Source: Methylocaldum sp. 14B (lineage in GTDB: Bacteria; Pseudomonadota; Gammaproteobacteria; Methylococcales; Methylococcaceae). Taken from it: a DNA stretch of 64,000 nt. The notes beneath the pieces were generated by a model. The model saw only the letters and a list, made by a program, of their open reading frames with translations. It did not search any database and was not told the DNA's origin. Shown here in pieces: positions 30,384-39,331 of the stretch (its first letter is position 1; the number at the start of each line of letters is the position of its first letter). The stretch lies in the NCBI RefSeq assembly GCF_002005105.1, contig NZ_MSCV01000026.1, positions 1 through 64,000 on the forward strand, written 5' to 3'. Position numbers and translations under genes: made by a program.

Positions 30384-30860
30384 ATGACCACAACCTCTCC
30401 GGGCCATGCCGCGCCGAATTTTTCGGCTCCGGGCACTTCGGGCAAGACCATCACGCTTCAGGATTATCGAGATAAGTACGTCGTCCTTTACTTCTATCCC
30501 AAAGACAACACGCCCGGCTGTACGCAGGAAGGACAAGATTTTCGCGATCTGTACGCCGAATTTCAGGATTTGAATGCCGAGATTCTGGGCATCTCGCGCG
30601 ACACAGTAAAGTCCCACGAAAACTTCAAATGCAAGTTCGAATTTCCGTTCGAACTGATTTCCGACCAGGACGAAACGATCTGTAAGCTGTATGACGTCAT
30701 CAAGATGAAAAACATGTACGGCAAGCAGGTCCGAGGCATCGAGCGCAGCACCTTTCTCATCGACCCGGCCGGCGCGATTGCCGCCGAATGGCGGAAAGTC
30801 AGCGTCAAAGGCCATGCAACAGAGGTTCTGGGAAAAATCCGGGAATTGATCGGCCGCTAA
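30384..30860 (+). CDS. bcp: Thioredoxin-dependent peroxiredoxin (BCP/PrxQ)
   Basis: 158-aa peroxiredoxin of the BCP class, reducing hydrogen and organic peroxides. The peroxidatic cysteine is in YFYPKDNTPGCTQEGQDF at about residue 47. There is no cysteine five residues later (EGQDF), so this appears to be the version without the usual BCP resolving cysteine at +5. It starts 13 bases after the gcvR-like gene, so the two are probably co-transcribed. Confidence 0.93.
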   Translation: MTTTSPGHAAPNFSAPGTSGKTITLQDYRDKYVVLYFYPKDNTPGCTQEGQDFRDLYAEFQDLNAEILGISRDTVKSHENFKCKFEFPFELISDQDETICKLYDVIKMKNMYGKQVRGIERSTFLIDPAGAIAAEWRKVSVKGHATEVLGKIRELIGR

Positions 30861-30906
30861 CGCGCCCTTTCAGTCCGCGATCCCCGTATTCCAACCGCAA
30901 TACAAT

Positions 30907-32325
30907 ATGACCCAAGATCAAACCCCAGAGCGCAAGCTTTTCATACTCGATACCAACGTGCTGATGCACGATCCGGCCTCGCTGTTCCGCTTTCAGGAGC
31001 ACGACATATACATCCCCATGATCGTGCTGGAAGAATTGGACCATTCGAAAAAGGGCCTGTCGGACGTCGCCCGCAATGCCCGTCAGGCCAGCCGCTTTCT
31101 GGACGAATTGATCCAACACGCCGATATCCATGCGATCAGCAACGGTATTCCTCTAAATCAACTGCAATACGCGTCCCGAATCGACGAAAAATGCAGCGGA
31201 CGCTTGTTTTTTCAGGTTCGGCGCATGGACTCGGTGCTTCCGGAAAGCCTGCCCGGCGATTTGCCCGACAATTCCATACTCGCCACCATGCTGGCCTTGT
31301 CCGAAGAACAGCCGGAAACCCAGGTGGTGCTGGTGTCGAAAGACATCAATATGCGGATCAAGGCCTCGGTGCTCGGAATACGGGCCGAGGACTACCACAG
31401 CGATCAGGTACTGGACGACATCAATCTGCTATACAGCGGAGCGTTCGAGCTCCCGCTCGATTTCTGGGAAACCCACGGCAGCAAGATGGACTCCTGGCAG
31501 GACCAACAGGGCCGTACCTTTTACCGCGTCTCCGGTCCATCGTTGAAAGACTGGTATCCCAATCAGTTTCTTTACCTTCCCGACGAATCGAATTTCGAAG
31601 CCATCGTCCGCAGCAAGGAGAGCGGCAGCGCCATCATCGAACTGGCCCGCGACTACCGAACCCCGCAGCACGCGGTGTGGGGCATTCAGGCGCGCAACCG
31701 GGAGCAGAATTTTGCCTTCAATGTGCTGCTTGATCCGGAGATCGACTTCGTCACCCTGCTGGGCACCGCCGGAACCGGCAAGACATTGCTGACTCTGGCG
31801 GCTGGTCTTGCCATGACGCTCGAGCAGAAAATCTACCGAGAAATCGTGATGACACGGGAAACGATCCCTTTGGGCGAAGACATCGGATTTCTGCCCGGCA
31901 CCGAGGAGGAAAAGATGACGCCCTGGATGGGTGCGCTGCTCGATAATCTGGAGTTGTTGAGCAGCCATGAAAACGGCTCCACTTGGGAGCGGCAGGCCAC
32001 CAACACCTTGCTGTTGAACCGCGTCAAGATGCGTTCTCTCAACTTCATGCGCGGACGCACTTTCCTGAATCGCTTCATCATTCTCGACGAGGCGCAAAAC
32101 CTGACGTCGAAGCAGATGAAGACGCTGATTACCCGGGCCGGCCCCGGCAGCAAGATCGTCTGTCTCGGCAACATCGCCCAGATCGATACCCCTTACCTGA
32201 CCGGCACGACGTCGGGGCTTACCTACGTGGTCGATCGGTTCAAGGACTGGCCCCATGCGGCCCACATCACCTTGAAGCGGGGCGAGCGCTCCCGCCTGGC
32301 GGATTTTGCCGCGGATACTCTATAA
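30907..32325 (+). CDS. PhoH family ATPase with N-terminal PIN domain
   Basis: 472-aa PhoH2-type protein. An N-terminal PIN nuclease domain (FILDTNVLMHDP near residue 13; acidic residues at LEELDHSKKG, DNSILA and VSKDINMRIKA) is followed by a PhoH helicase-like ATPase domain with Walker A GTAGTGKTLLTL at about 293 and Walker B FIILDEAQN at about 392. Proteins of this architecture have been described as RNA helicase/RNases. The stop codon TAA lies directly against a palindromic mobile element. Confidence 0.92.
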   Translation: MTQDQTPERKLFILDTNVLMHDPASLFRFQEHDIYIPMIVLEELDHSKKGLSDVARNARQASRFLDELIQHADIHAISNGIPLNQLQYASRIDEKCSGRLFFQVRRMDSVLPESLPGDLPDNSILATMLALSEEQPETQVVLVSKDINMRIKASVLGIRAEDYHSDQVLDDINLLYSGAFELPLDFWETHGSKMDSWQDQQGRTFYRVSGPSLKDWYPNQFLYLPDESNFEAIVRSKESGSAIIELARDYRTPQHAVWGIQARNREQNFAFNVLLDPEIDFVTLLGTAGTGKTLLTLAAGLAMTLEQKIYREIVMTRETIPLGEDIGFLPGTEEEKMTPWMGALLDNLELLSSHENGSTWERQATNTLLLNRVKMRSLNFMRGRTFLNRFIILDEAQNLTSKQMKTLITRAGPGSKIVCLGNIAQIDTPYLTGTTSGLTYVVDRFKDWPHAAHITLKRGERSRLADFAADTL

Positions 32326-32327
32326 GA

Positions 32328-32472
32328 CAGGACTTACGCATTTTGCCCCTTCTCCCTCCGGGAGAAGGTTGGGATGAGGGGATCTAGAAGAGAGAATTCC
32401 TTATTTTTTAATCCCCTCACCCTAACCCTCTCCCTGAGGGAGAGGGTACCAAAAGCCGTTTTGCGTAAGTCC
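32328..32472. mobile_element. MITE-like palindromic element (family A), complete copy
   Basis: A 145-base element without coding capacity. Terminal inverted repeats GGACTTACGCA (32330-32340) and TGCGTAAGTCC (32462-32472). It contains two facing hairpins, CCTTCTCCC / GGGAGAAGG (32348-32368) and CCCTCTCCC / GGGAGAGGG (32426-32446), each with the adjoining ACCCTAA-type sequence, so it is palindromic at two scales. The 7-base sequence TATAAGA flanks it on both sides (32321-32327 and 32473-32479), as expected of a target-site duplication. The left copy contains the PhoH stop codon. Confidence 0.7.
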
Positions 32473-32575
32473 TATAAGAGATAGATAGGGCCGGCGACAA
32501 CTCGCTACGACGCATGAGAATCCGGCGGACCAGGCAAGGTCTAATAAAAGGACATTACGGATAGAGTAAAGATCC

Positions 32576-32893
32576 TTGGACGAAAAAAACCCAGCCGGAC
32601 GGGAATCTGAAACCTGGTATCGCATCCGGCTGACACGCGACGAATACGAAGGCGGAGAAGTAGCCGTCATCCGGGGCACGTTCCGGCGCATCTACATTGC
32701 CCGGAACGGGCCAAAGGGAATGGCCATGTATGGAACCGAGTCCGATGATGAAACGGCTTACTTCGTCTATTTCACGCCCGAGTCTCTGCCCCATGTTCGC
32801 GTCTTGATAAAAGCCTATTCTGCGGAACCCCACGCACCGCCGCCCCTCCGCCGACTTTCCCTGATCTTTGGCGAAGAACCGAATCGAACCTGA
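32576..32893 (+). CDS. Hypothetical 105-aa protein
   Basis: A 105-aa frame with a TTG start and no clear ribosome site. The composition looks protein-like: RIRLTRDEYEGGEVAVIRG, AMYGTESDDETAYFVYFTP and a proline-rich end. No membrane helix, signal peptide or known motif is seen. It lies just past the family A element, and its real start or promoter may have been affected by the insertion. Confidence 0.5.
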   Translation: MDEKNPAGRESETWYRIRLTRDEYEGGEVAVIRGTFRRIYIARNGPKGMAMYGTESDDETAYFVYFTPESLPHVRVLIKAYSAEPHAPPPLRRLSLIFGEEPNRT

Positions 32894-33211
32894 CGCGCCG
32901 ATGCGCGTTGTTGCCGATAAGTCTATGTTTTAGTGTTGGAATCGCCGACCCGCGATGGGGCCGGTTTGAGCACCGGCGCTTCAGACACTGCTCAAACACC
33001 GCTGACTCGACTTGACGGTCAGCCCTCGAATGCGGTCTATTTCCCAGGCTAAATCCATCAAACCGCCTTCTGCTTGAAGGCTCGCCCGGACTTCTTGGCA
33101 TTTAGCGGAGCCGTCCGAGCGAAGCATCACGCTCATCGACTCGAAGCGAAACATGAATGCGTTTCTGCCTCGGCTGCAGGGCGGGCAGCGTTGACATCTG
33201 AGATAACGAGA
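32894..33211. other. Intergenic gap, nothing identified
   Basis: About 320 bases between two hypothetical genes. I see no gene, repeat or clear terminator. A TTGACA hexamer at about 33191 is too close to the next start codon to be a normal -35 box for it. Confidence 0.4.
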
Positions 33212-33571
33212 ATGACGACACAATATGACGAAAAAGAGATGAGCTCCGTCGTGCGAGCTCTGATTTGGGATGGGATTTGTTTACTCGGGGACACGGCCAC
33301 CCCGGATTCAATCGCGGACTATGTGATAAAGCGGTTCGATCCGGACGGCAAGCTGTCTCCGCTCATGGCGCATGCGGCTTGGAGCGGGGCACGACAACTG
33401 GCGGTCGAAGAAATGGCCTGGCATGAATCGGGGCTTGAAACCGCCGGAACTCGAAATGGTTTGAGCGCGGCGACTGCCCGACTGCTGATCGAAAATGCGG
33501 TACTGCAAGCAAAAACCGAAGCACAAACGGCCGTAGGCCGTTTGTCAAAAGACGCCAGCTCCGGAATGTGA
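33212..33571 (+). CDS. Hypothetical 119-aa soluble protein
   Basis: 119-aa protein starting MTTQYDEKEMSSVVRALIWD. It is mostly helical by appearance, with no membrane segment, signal or recognised motif. An upstream frame to 33074 is rejected because its added residues are His/Arg/Ala-rich and unlike the rest. It precedes the TIR-TPR gene by 154 bases on the same strand; whether they share a transcript is unknown. Confidence 0.6.
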   Translation: MTTQYDEKEMSSVVRALIWDGICLLGDTATPDSIADYVIKRFDPDGKLSPLMAHAAWSGARQLAVEEMAWHESGLETAGTRNGLSAATARLLIENAVLQAKTEAQTAVGRLSKDASSGM

Positions 33572-33725
33572 ATATTTCACAGACGCGCGAGTTGTTTGCG
33601 CCTCTAATCTCACTAGGATATCGAGGGTCAGGGATGGCCCACGGATGCGAGCATCGGCACCGGGAAGCTTCTGCGAGGAAAGCACCGTAAGCATAGGCCG
33701 ATCCACTAATCAGGCGGAGTAGGCT

Positions 33726-34790
33726 GTGCCTCATTGCGATATCTTTATCTGCTACGACCACGTCTCCGCAGCCACTCCGGCATTGGCCCTTTATCGGTAC
33801 CTGCGCCGCTATTTTCATCCGGAACGAATCGTCGTCGAACACTGGGACGCTCGCCCGGAAAGCTCTCGTATCGAGCAGCTAAAGGATTATATCCGTCAAT
33901 CCCGGGTGATTCTGTTCTTGATCACTGGTGACGGGAGCAACAAAGCCAAAGCCGCCTCTTCCTCAGACACCGACATTCCCTATTCCGACCTCCTTCTGCA
34001 CGAGCTATCGCTGAACAGCGGCAAAACGCTTATTCCCATCCTGTATGGCGGCACACCTACATCACGTGAATTCGCCATATATAATCCGTTCCATTGGACG
34101 GGAACGGAAAACGAATCGCAGCTCATCGAGCTGGCACGCCTGATCACCACGGCGACGGGAATAGCGGCATCGCAACAGAATAGCGATGCTTCGCCCCCAC
34201 CTTCCCCGGGTGAACACGATTCGGCTGCGCGCACAACCGAGCCGATCGCGAAGGCCGTCCGTGCCAGCATCCCGCCACTCTTATTCGGTACATTCCAGGG
34301 AAACCGTATCGGCGAACCCAGTGTACAAACGTTCCTAAACAGGGCTCCGAAGTCCGACGATCTCAAGAACGTAATGACACTACAGCGAGAGGCCGAATCG
34401 CTCTGGCTCGCAGGCGACTTTATCAAAGCTCGAATATTGCAGGAAATGGCGCTCGACGCATGCTGCCGGACGCTAGGAAAAGAACATCCGGACACCTTAA
34501 CCGCCCTGTGCAACCTGGCGGAGATGTTCTGGGCGCTAGGCAATCTCGACGAGGCGAAAGTGCTGCATCAGCAGGTATTGGACGTCCGCCGGTACGTATT
34601 GGGCGATCGGCACCCCGACACGACGGCCGCGGCCTGGAATCTCTTTCTGACCTTGACCCAGAGTTCCGATCACGCGGCAGCCGGACATGTCATTCAACAA
34701 TATTTGAGCTGGCTCCAGGATAGCGCCCCGGAACTGCTATCTCCGGAACAACAGCGCATTCGCGACATGATCCGCCAGTTTTTCGCCTGA
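33726..34790 (+). CDS. TIR-domain protein with kinesin-light-chain-type TPR repeats
   Basis: 354-aa protein, GTG start after GGAG. Residues about 1-145 form a TIR-like domain: CDIFICYDH at strand A, SRIEQLKDYIRQSRVILFLI at helix/strand C-D, and YSDLLLHELSL, which aligns with the S-x-W-C-x-x-E-L segment holding the catalytic glutamate of TIR NADases. A proline/serine linker (about 150-215) leads to a TPR region with two copies of the LGKEHPDTLTALCNLAEMF / LGDRHPDTTAAAWNLF type. Bacterial TIR proteins often act in anti-phage defence through NAD+ cleavage or signalling, with repeats as sensors. No partner gene is recognised, so the role is inference. Confidence 0.75.
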   Translation: MPHCDIFICYDHVSAATPALALYRYLRRYFHPERIVVEHWDARPESSRIEQLKDYIRQSRVILFLITGDGSNKAKAASSSDTDIPYSDLLLHELSLNSGKTLIPILYGGTPTSREFAIYNPFHWTGTENESQLIELARLITTATGIAASQQNSDASPPPSPGEHDSAARTTEPIAKAVRASIPPLLFGTFQGNRIGEPSVQTFLNRAPKSDDLKNVMTLQREAESLWLAGDFIKARILQEMALDACCRTLGKEHPDTLTALCNLAEMFWALGNLDEAKVLHQQVLDVRRYVLGDRHPDTTAAAWNLFLTLTQSSDHAAAGHVIQQYLSWLQDSAPELLSPEQQRIRDMIRQFFA

Positions 34791-34859
34791 GATGACCACC
34801 TTACGCGCACGAACCTCGCACGGTCTTCCCATAACCCGATCCGCCCGTCGCGAAATCGG

Positions 34860-35213
34860 TCAGTCTCCGGACACGATCAGCGTGTATCGATAAAAAATAG
34901 GTGCGACATAGCTCTCGTACCGCCAGTCGACAGTCCTGATATTGGTTATGCCGCCAGCGGCCGCCGCCGCTTGAACACTGCAATCCCCCCAACCCGCGAT
35001 GAACAGCACCGCCTTACAGCTCGCCGTGCCCTGCTTCAGACCCGGTCCCCTGGCGCCTTCCGAGCCGGCGGCGACTTGAACGGGGAGAATCATATCGGTG
35101 GAGATGGCGCCTGCCGGCAACCAGGTCATGTTGGGGCCGGATACGCATCCGGCCAAAAAAAGCATGGCGATAGACGAGAACCCGATTCTTACAACATTCC
35201 GTGTTGACTTCAT
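34860..35213 (-). CDS. TRL-like lipoprotein
   Basis: 117-aa lipoprotein. The ATG at 35213 follows a GGAGGG site, and the signal peptide ends in lipobox LAGC (Cys near residue 23). The mature part ends with GDCSVQAAAAAGGI and RTVDWRYESYV, the pattern of the TRL (tRNA-associated locus)-like family of small envelope proteins of unknown function. The gene converges with the TIR-TPR gene. Confidence 0.75.
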   Translation of the reverse strand: MKSTRNVVRIGFSSIAMLFLAGCVSGPNMTWLPAGAISTDMILPVQVAAGSEGARGPGLKQGTASCKAVLFIAGWGDCSVQAAAAAGGITNIRTVDWRYESYVAPIFYRYTLIVSGD

Positions 35214-36162
35214 AATTCCCTCCGTCATTAGAGTTTGAGGCGTCTCAGGAAGCTTACCTTATCAATCGAGGCAACAACTCCCAATGCCGTGAGGCCTCAA
35301 TCACTGCCGAAGCCTTGGCAGCTTCGACGTCGATTACAACAGGGCCTGCGCACCGGAGTGATCGGATTGAGGTCTCAATGCAATTTTCGATCTTGCGCAA
35401 GGGAGAATGTTCCGCGCTTAGGCTTGGTTCATGGGAAACCGGTGCCTTCGAGCCCATGCTCCCGCCCTGCGGCATACGTAGATTTACCAATTTCCGGTCG
35501 CTTCGGCGTTGCGTTGAATGACCCACTTTGCGGCACGACCCGACGCTCTCCGGCTCCGTCGCGGATCCGCGAGATCGAGACAATCCGCGGTTTCCGCGGC
35601 AGAACTCCATGGTCGGACGTTTTCAGATGTTTAAGAAACGATCCACCGGCAAAGCCGGTGGCTTTCGACGGCTGGCCCCTCAAAGGGGCCTGACCGCCAT
35701 CGGGCAAAAGCCATGTCGTCACCCCGGCAGGGAAGGGGCCGACTAAAGGCCCGTTTGCGATTGGAGTGCCGGGGTCCAGTGACCACGGATGGTTTCGACC
35801 GTTCACAATCCCTGTGAACTGGATTCATGCCGGGCGATCCTGCCCGGCACCCTTCGGGCGCGATGCGTGCAAACCGGCCTCGCCACGCTACGCCGTCCCG
35901 CTTCGCTCGCGAGTCCTGGGCAGTCCTTCCCTGGCCTACCCGCTCGCCGCATTGCGCCTCGCCCTGCCGATTTGTCCGGCACAAATTTGCCAGGAGCAAA
36001 TTTGGACGTGCGCAGCACGGTCCGTAGGACGAACCCCAGGGATGGGGTGAGCAATCCCTGCCGGGGTGACGGCTTAACTTAATGGCATTGCGGCAGAGCC
36101 GGGGGTTTTCCCGTGATAAATAACGATGCGGCTGGTCATCGCTGCTCTCCCGGAGTGGGCCC
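35214..36162. other. 949-base stretch without a convincing gene, repeat-rich
   Basis: Open frames here are Arg/Pro/Ser-rich in all directions and have no ribosome sites. Two hairpins sit close together: CCACCGGC / GCCGGTGG (35643-35661) and a GGCCCC / GGGGCC pair at about 35673-35690. The right part is a separate inverted-repeat element (35717-36071). The region may be a graveyard of small mobile repeats. Confidence 0.5.
35717..36071. mobile_element. 355-base element bounded by 17-bp inverted repeats
   Basis: CGTCACCCCGGCAGGGA at 35717-35733 recurs in perfect inverted orientation at 36055-36071. The interior has no transposase and is rich in short palindromes (for example around the CCCCAGGGATGGGG tract near 36035-36048). 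No clear target duplication was found. A non-autonomous transposon is the simplest reading; a decayed insertion sequence is the alternative. Confidence 0.5.
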
Positions 36163-37365
36163 ATGAATGGAATAATTTCGCACGACCACTCGTTCGGCTT
36201 GCTCCTGCTCGCCGCCATTGTCTGCCTTTCCGCCTGTTTGCTGCCCACGCGGCGACCCGCAGTCCCGCAAGCCTGGTCAGAAAAAGCCCAAGTCGTCTGT
36301 TTGCCCGGAATCCGTTACGTGGTTCGCACCGAGATGCCGGAATTTGCCCAAGATGCGATGGAAACCTTCTACCGGGAGCGCGCCTACCTTACCCCACAGA
36401 ACCAGGCGGACACGCTTCCCCCGGCCAACTTCCTGGCCCTTTCGGGAGGGGGCGATAATGGGGCCTTCGGCGCCGGGCTCTTGTGCGGCTGGACCGCGGG
36501 GGGTACCCGGCCGGTATTCAAAGGCGTCACCGGCATCAGCACCGGCGCCTTGATCGCGCCGTTCGCATTTCTGGGGCCCAAATACGACGCGCCCCTAGAA
36601 GAGGTCTACACGCGCAGCGCGCCCAAGGATATTCTGGAGGCACGCTATTTTCTGGCGGCGATCTTCGAAGACGCCCTGGCCGACAACGCGCCGCTGGGAC
36701 GGCTTCTGAAGAAATATGTGACGGAAGACATGCTGAAGGAGATCGCCCGGGAGCATGAGAAGGGCCGCCTTTTGTTGATGGCCACAACCAACCTGGACAC
36801 TCGCCAGGCGGTGATCTGGAACATGGGCAAACTCGCCGCCAGCGGCCATGCGGACGCGCCGGAGTTATTCCACAAGATCATGCTGGCCTCGGCCGCCATT
36901 CCGGGCGCATTTCCGCCGGTCATGATCGACGTGGAAGCGAATGGCCAGCGCTATCAGGAAATGCACGTGGACGGCGGCGCAACGGCCCAGGTGTTTCTCT
37001 ATCCGCCCGCTATCAGGGTGGCCGAGATCAGCAGGCAGCGGGGCATCATCCGCGAGCGCCGGCTCTATGTCGTCCGCAATGCCCGCCTCGACCCCGACTG
37101 GGCGGCGGTGGAGCGCCGCACGCTGAGCATCGCCCGCCGCGCCATCGACTCTCTGATCCAGACCCAGGGCGTAGGGGATTTGTACAAGATCTACGCCGAG
37201 ACCCAGCGGGACGGCATCGACTTCAATCTCGCCTACATCCCCAAGAGTTTTTACGCCCCGCACAAGGAAGACTTCGATACCGACTATATGCGGAAGCTGT
37301 TCCAGACCGGATACGACCTCGCCGCCAAGGGCTATCCCTGGGAAAAGCTGCCGCCGGGATTGTGA
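36163..37365 (+). CDS. Patatin-like phospholipase lipoprotein
   Basis: 400-aa protein. The signal peptide ends in lipobox LSAC (Cys near residue 25), so it is membrane-anchored in the envelope. The patatin domain has the oxyanion loop LSGGGDNGAFGAG (about residues 93-105), the nucleophile in GISTG (about 125) and the catalytic aspartate in VDGGA (about 270). These are lipid acyl hydrolases. An upstream GGAG site supports the start. Substrate and role are unknown; no secretion or lipid-metabolism neighbour helps. Confidence 0.85.
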   Translation: MNGIISHDHSFGLLLLAAIVCLSACLLPTRRPAVPQAWSEKAQVVCLPGIRYVVRTEMPEFAQDAMETFYRERAYLTPQNQADTLPPANFLALSGGGDNGAFGAGLLCGWTAGGTRPVFKGVTGISTGALIAPFAFLGPKYDAPLEEVYTRSAPKDILEARYFLAAIFEDALADNAPLGRLLKKYVTEDMLKEIAREHEKGRLLLMATTNLDTRQAVIWNMGKLAASGHADAPELFHKIMLASAAIPGAFPPVMIDVEANGQRYQEMHVDGGATAQVFLYPPAIRVAEISRQRGIIRERRLYVVRNARLDPDWAAVERRTLSIARRAIDSLIQTQGVGDLYKIYAETQRDGIDFNLAYIPKSFYAPHKEDFDTDYMRKLFQTGYDLAAKGYPWEKLPPGL

Positions 37366-37519
37366 GGGCGAGGACCACATGCGATTTCATGATCAACCAA
37401 ATGGTGTCCTCGGCGGACGAGCCGGACGTCGGCGAGGCCACGCCCGCGACGGTTGAAAATGATCTATCCGTCCGTTCCCAACGGGGATGAACTAGCCCTC
37501 AAGAGACAGGAGATCACCC

Positions 37520-38029
37520 GTGAAAATCCTTGAAACGATCAAACACGAATTTTTTTCGATTCTTCCACCCACGCTGTTCTTTTTCGTGACCTTCTGTCTG
37601 CTCATCCTGACCAAGCAGTTGGTTTTGCGCGAGTACCATATTCCAAGCACCGGCTTTGCCAATGCGGCGATCGGAGCACTGATCGTCGGCAAGGTCGTCC
37701 TGGTTGCGGATCATTTTCGGTTCGTCAACCGTTTTCCTGACAAGCCGTTGATCTACAATGTAACGTGGAAAGTAAGTATCTATTTTCTCGCCACGTTGCT
37801 GGTTCGGTACCTGGAGCACTTGGCGCCTTTCCTGTCGAAGTTCGGACAGATCGCAGAGGCCAATCGTCATCTCGTGGAAGAGATCGTCTGGCCGCATTTC
37901 TGGCTGGTCCAAATGTGGTTACTGGTATTGTTGTTCGTGTACTGCGCACTCAGGGAATTGGTCCGGGCGATCGGCGAACGCGAGTTCACGGCTTTGTTTT
38001 TCGGCGCGCCAGCCAAGGCGAACGCATAG
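37520..38029 (+). CDS. Small polytopic membrane protein of unknown function
   Basis: 169-aa protein with GTG start after an AGGAG site. About four membrane segments: ILPPTLFFFVTFCLLIL, FANAAIGALIVGKVVLVAD, VSIYFLATLLVRYLEHL and VQMWLLVLLFVYCALREL. The second carries a small-residue and aspartate pattern. No known motif is recognised. It follows the patatin gene by 154 bases on the same strand. Confidence 0.75.
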   Translation: MKILETIKHEFFSILPPTLFFFVTFCLLILTKQLVLREYHIPSTGFANAAIGALIVGKVVLVADHFRFVNRFPDKPLIYNVTWKVSIYFLATLLVRYLEHLAPFLSKFGQIAEANRHLVEEIVWPHFWLVQMWLLVLLFVYCALRELVRAIGEREFTALFFGAPAKANA

Positions 38030-38204
38030 CACTTCCTTCCGTCGCTCGAAATAATCGAGCGAAACCGGCGAGCCGAGGCCGGCATCGAAGGTCTTGCTGT
38101 CAATGAACGCGGCAGCCTATCGATTCCTGCAAATCCGCCACCGAGCGAACCAGAGTCTCGCGTCCGCACGTCCTCTGCGCTGGCGGTGCTTTATCGAAGC
38201 GCCA

Positions 38205-39329
38205 TTAAGCCATCGAACCGATGGTCTTGCGGAAGCGTGCCAGGGCGAGGACGAAAAACACGCCGCCGATCGCGATCAGCGCGAGGAACTGTGGCCAGAC
38301 GATGCCAAAACCCGCTCCGCGGTAAAGAATGGCCTGGGCGAGCGAGACGAAATGGGTAGTCGGCGCCGCCAGCATGATGCTCTGCACCAACTCGGGCATG
38401 CTCTCGCGCGGAGTGGTGCTGCCGGACAGCATCTGCAAAGGCAGCAGAACAATGATCATCAACAGGCCCATCTGCGGCATCGAGCGAGCCACCGTGCCCA
38501 GAAAAATACCCATGGAGGTGGTGGCGAACAAATGCAGTGTCGTTCCCAGGACGAACAGCGCGATCGAGCCTTCGATCGGCACTTCGAGCGCGCCCTGCAC
38601 GACGAAAACGACCGATGCCGTCGCCACGACGACCACCACCAATCCCATCGACCACACCTTGCTCATCATGATCTCGAACGGCGTCAGCGGCATCACCAAG
38701 AGGTGTTCGACGGTGCCATGCTCGCGTTCGCGGATCAGGGCGGCACCGGTGAGAATGATGGACAGCATGGTGACGCTGTTGATGACCTGCATCACCGAGC
38801 CGAACCAGGCCGCGGTCAGGTTCGGATTGAAGCGCATACGCACTTCGAGCTCGACCGGCAGGGCGGCGAGCGCGCTATGGCCTTGGACGAAGGCCGCCAC
38901 CTCGCCGTTGACGATGTTTTGGATGTAGCTATTGCCGATGAAGGCCTGCGACATGCGGGTGGCGTCGACGTTGAGCTGAACCGCCGGCTGGCGCCCGGCC
39001 AGCACGTCGCGCTGAAAATCGGGCGGGATGTCGAGGACGAAAGTGTAGAGGCCTTCATCCATGGCCGGATCGACGGCACTGAGATCGATGATCGCCGGGG
39101 GCAGGAAGTGAGGCGGATAAAAAGCATTGATGATGCGCGTCGACAATTGTGAGCGGTCTTCGTCGACGATGGCGACAGGCGCATTGTGCAGCGACTCGGG
39201 AAGCCCGGTCGCGGCTATGTACACTTGAAAGGAGAAGGAGTACGCGATCAGCACCAGCATCAGGGTGTCGCGCCCTAGGCCGCGCAGTTCCTTGATCCCG
39301 AGATGGAAGATGTTGAGCAAGGCGTGCAT
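38205..39329 (-). CDS. ABC-2 type export permease (YhhJ-like)
   Basis: 374-aa ABC-2 permease. One N-terminal helix (LMLVLIAYSFSFQVYIAATG), a large periplasmic region with DEDRSQLSTRIINAFYPPHF, then about five C-terminal helices with the EREHGTVEHLLVMPLTPFE gate segment typical of the family. It is the last gene of the exporter operon, 2 bases after the fused ABC gene, matching the E. coli order yhiI-rbbA-yhhJ. It probably pairs with the membrane half of the fused protein. Confidence 0.88.
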   Translation of the reverse strand: MHALLNIFHLGIKELRGLGRDTLMLVLIAYSFSFQVYIAATGLPESLHNAPVAIVDEDRSQLSTRIINAFYPPHFLPPAIIDLSAVDPAMDEGLYTFVLDIPPDFQRDVLAGRQPAVQLNVDATRMSQAFIGNSYIQNIVNGEVAAFVQGHSALAALPVELEVRMRFNPNLTAAWFGSVMQVINSVTMLSIILTGAALIREREHGTVEHLLVMPLTPFEIMMSKVWSMGLVVVVVATASVVFVVQGALEVPIEGSIALFVLGTTLHLFATTSMGIFLGTVARSMPQMGLLMIIVLLPLQMLSGSTTPRESMPELVQSIMLAAPTTHFVSLAQAILYRGAGFGIVWPQFLALIAIGGVFFVLALARFRKTIGSMA

Positions 39330-39331
39330 GG

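Noticed and set aside
32328-32472. CRISPR array
   Set aside because: The repeats are inverted, not direct, there are no regular spacers, and no cas gene is in the window. No other direct-repeat array was seen.
35235-35693. 152-codon plus-strand frame in the 35-36 kb gap
   Set aside because: No ribosome site, low-complexity Arg/Pro/Ser composition, and it crosses repeat hairpins.
38094-39152. 352-codon plus-strand frame opposite the YhhJ-like permease
   Set aside because: Translation is dominated by His, Gln, Asp and Arg, typical of the antisense of a GC-rich membrane-protein gene.
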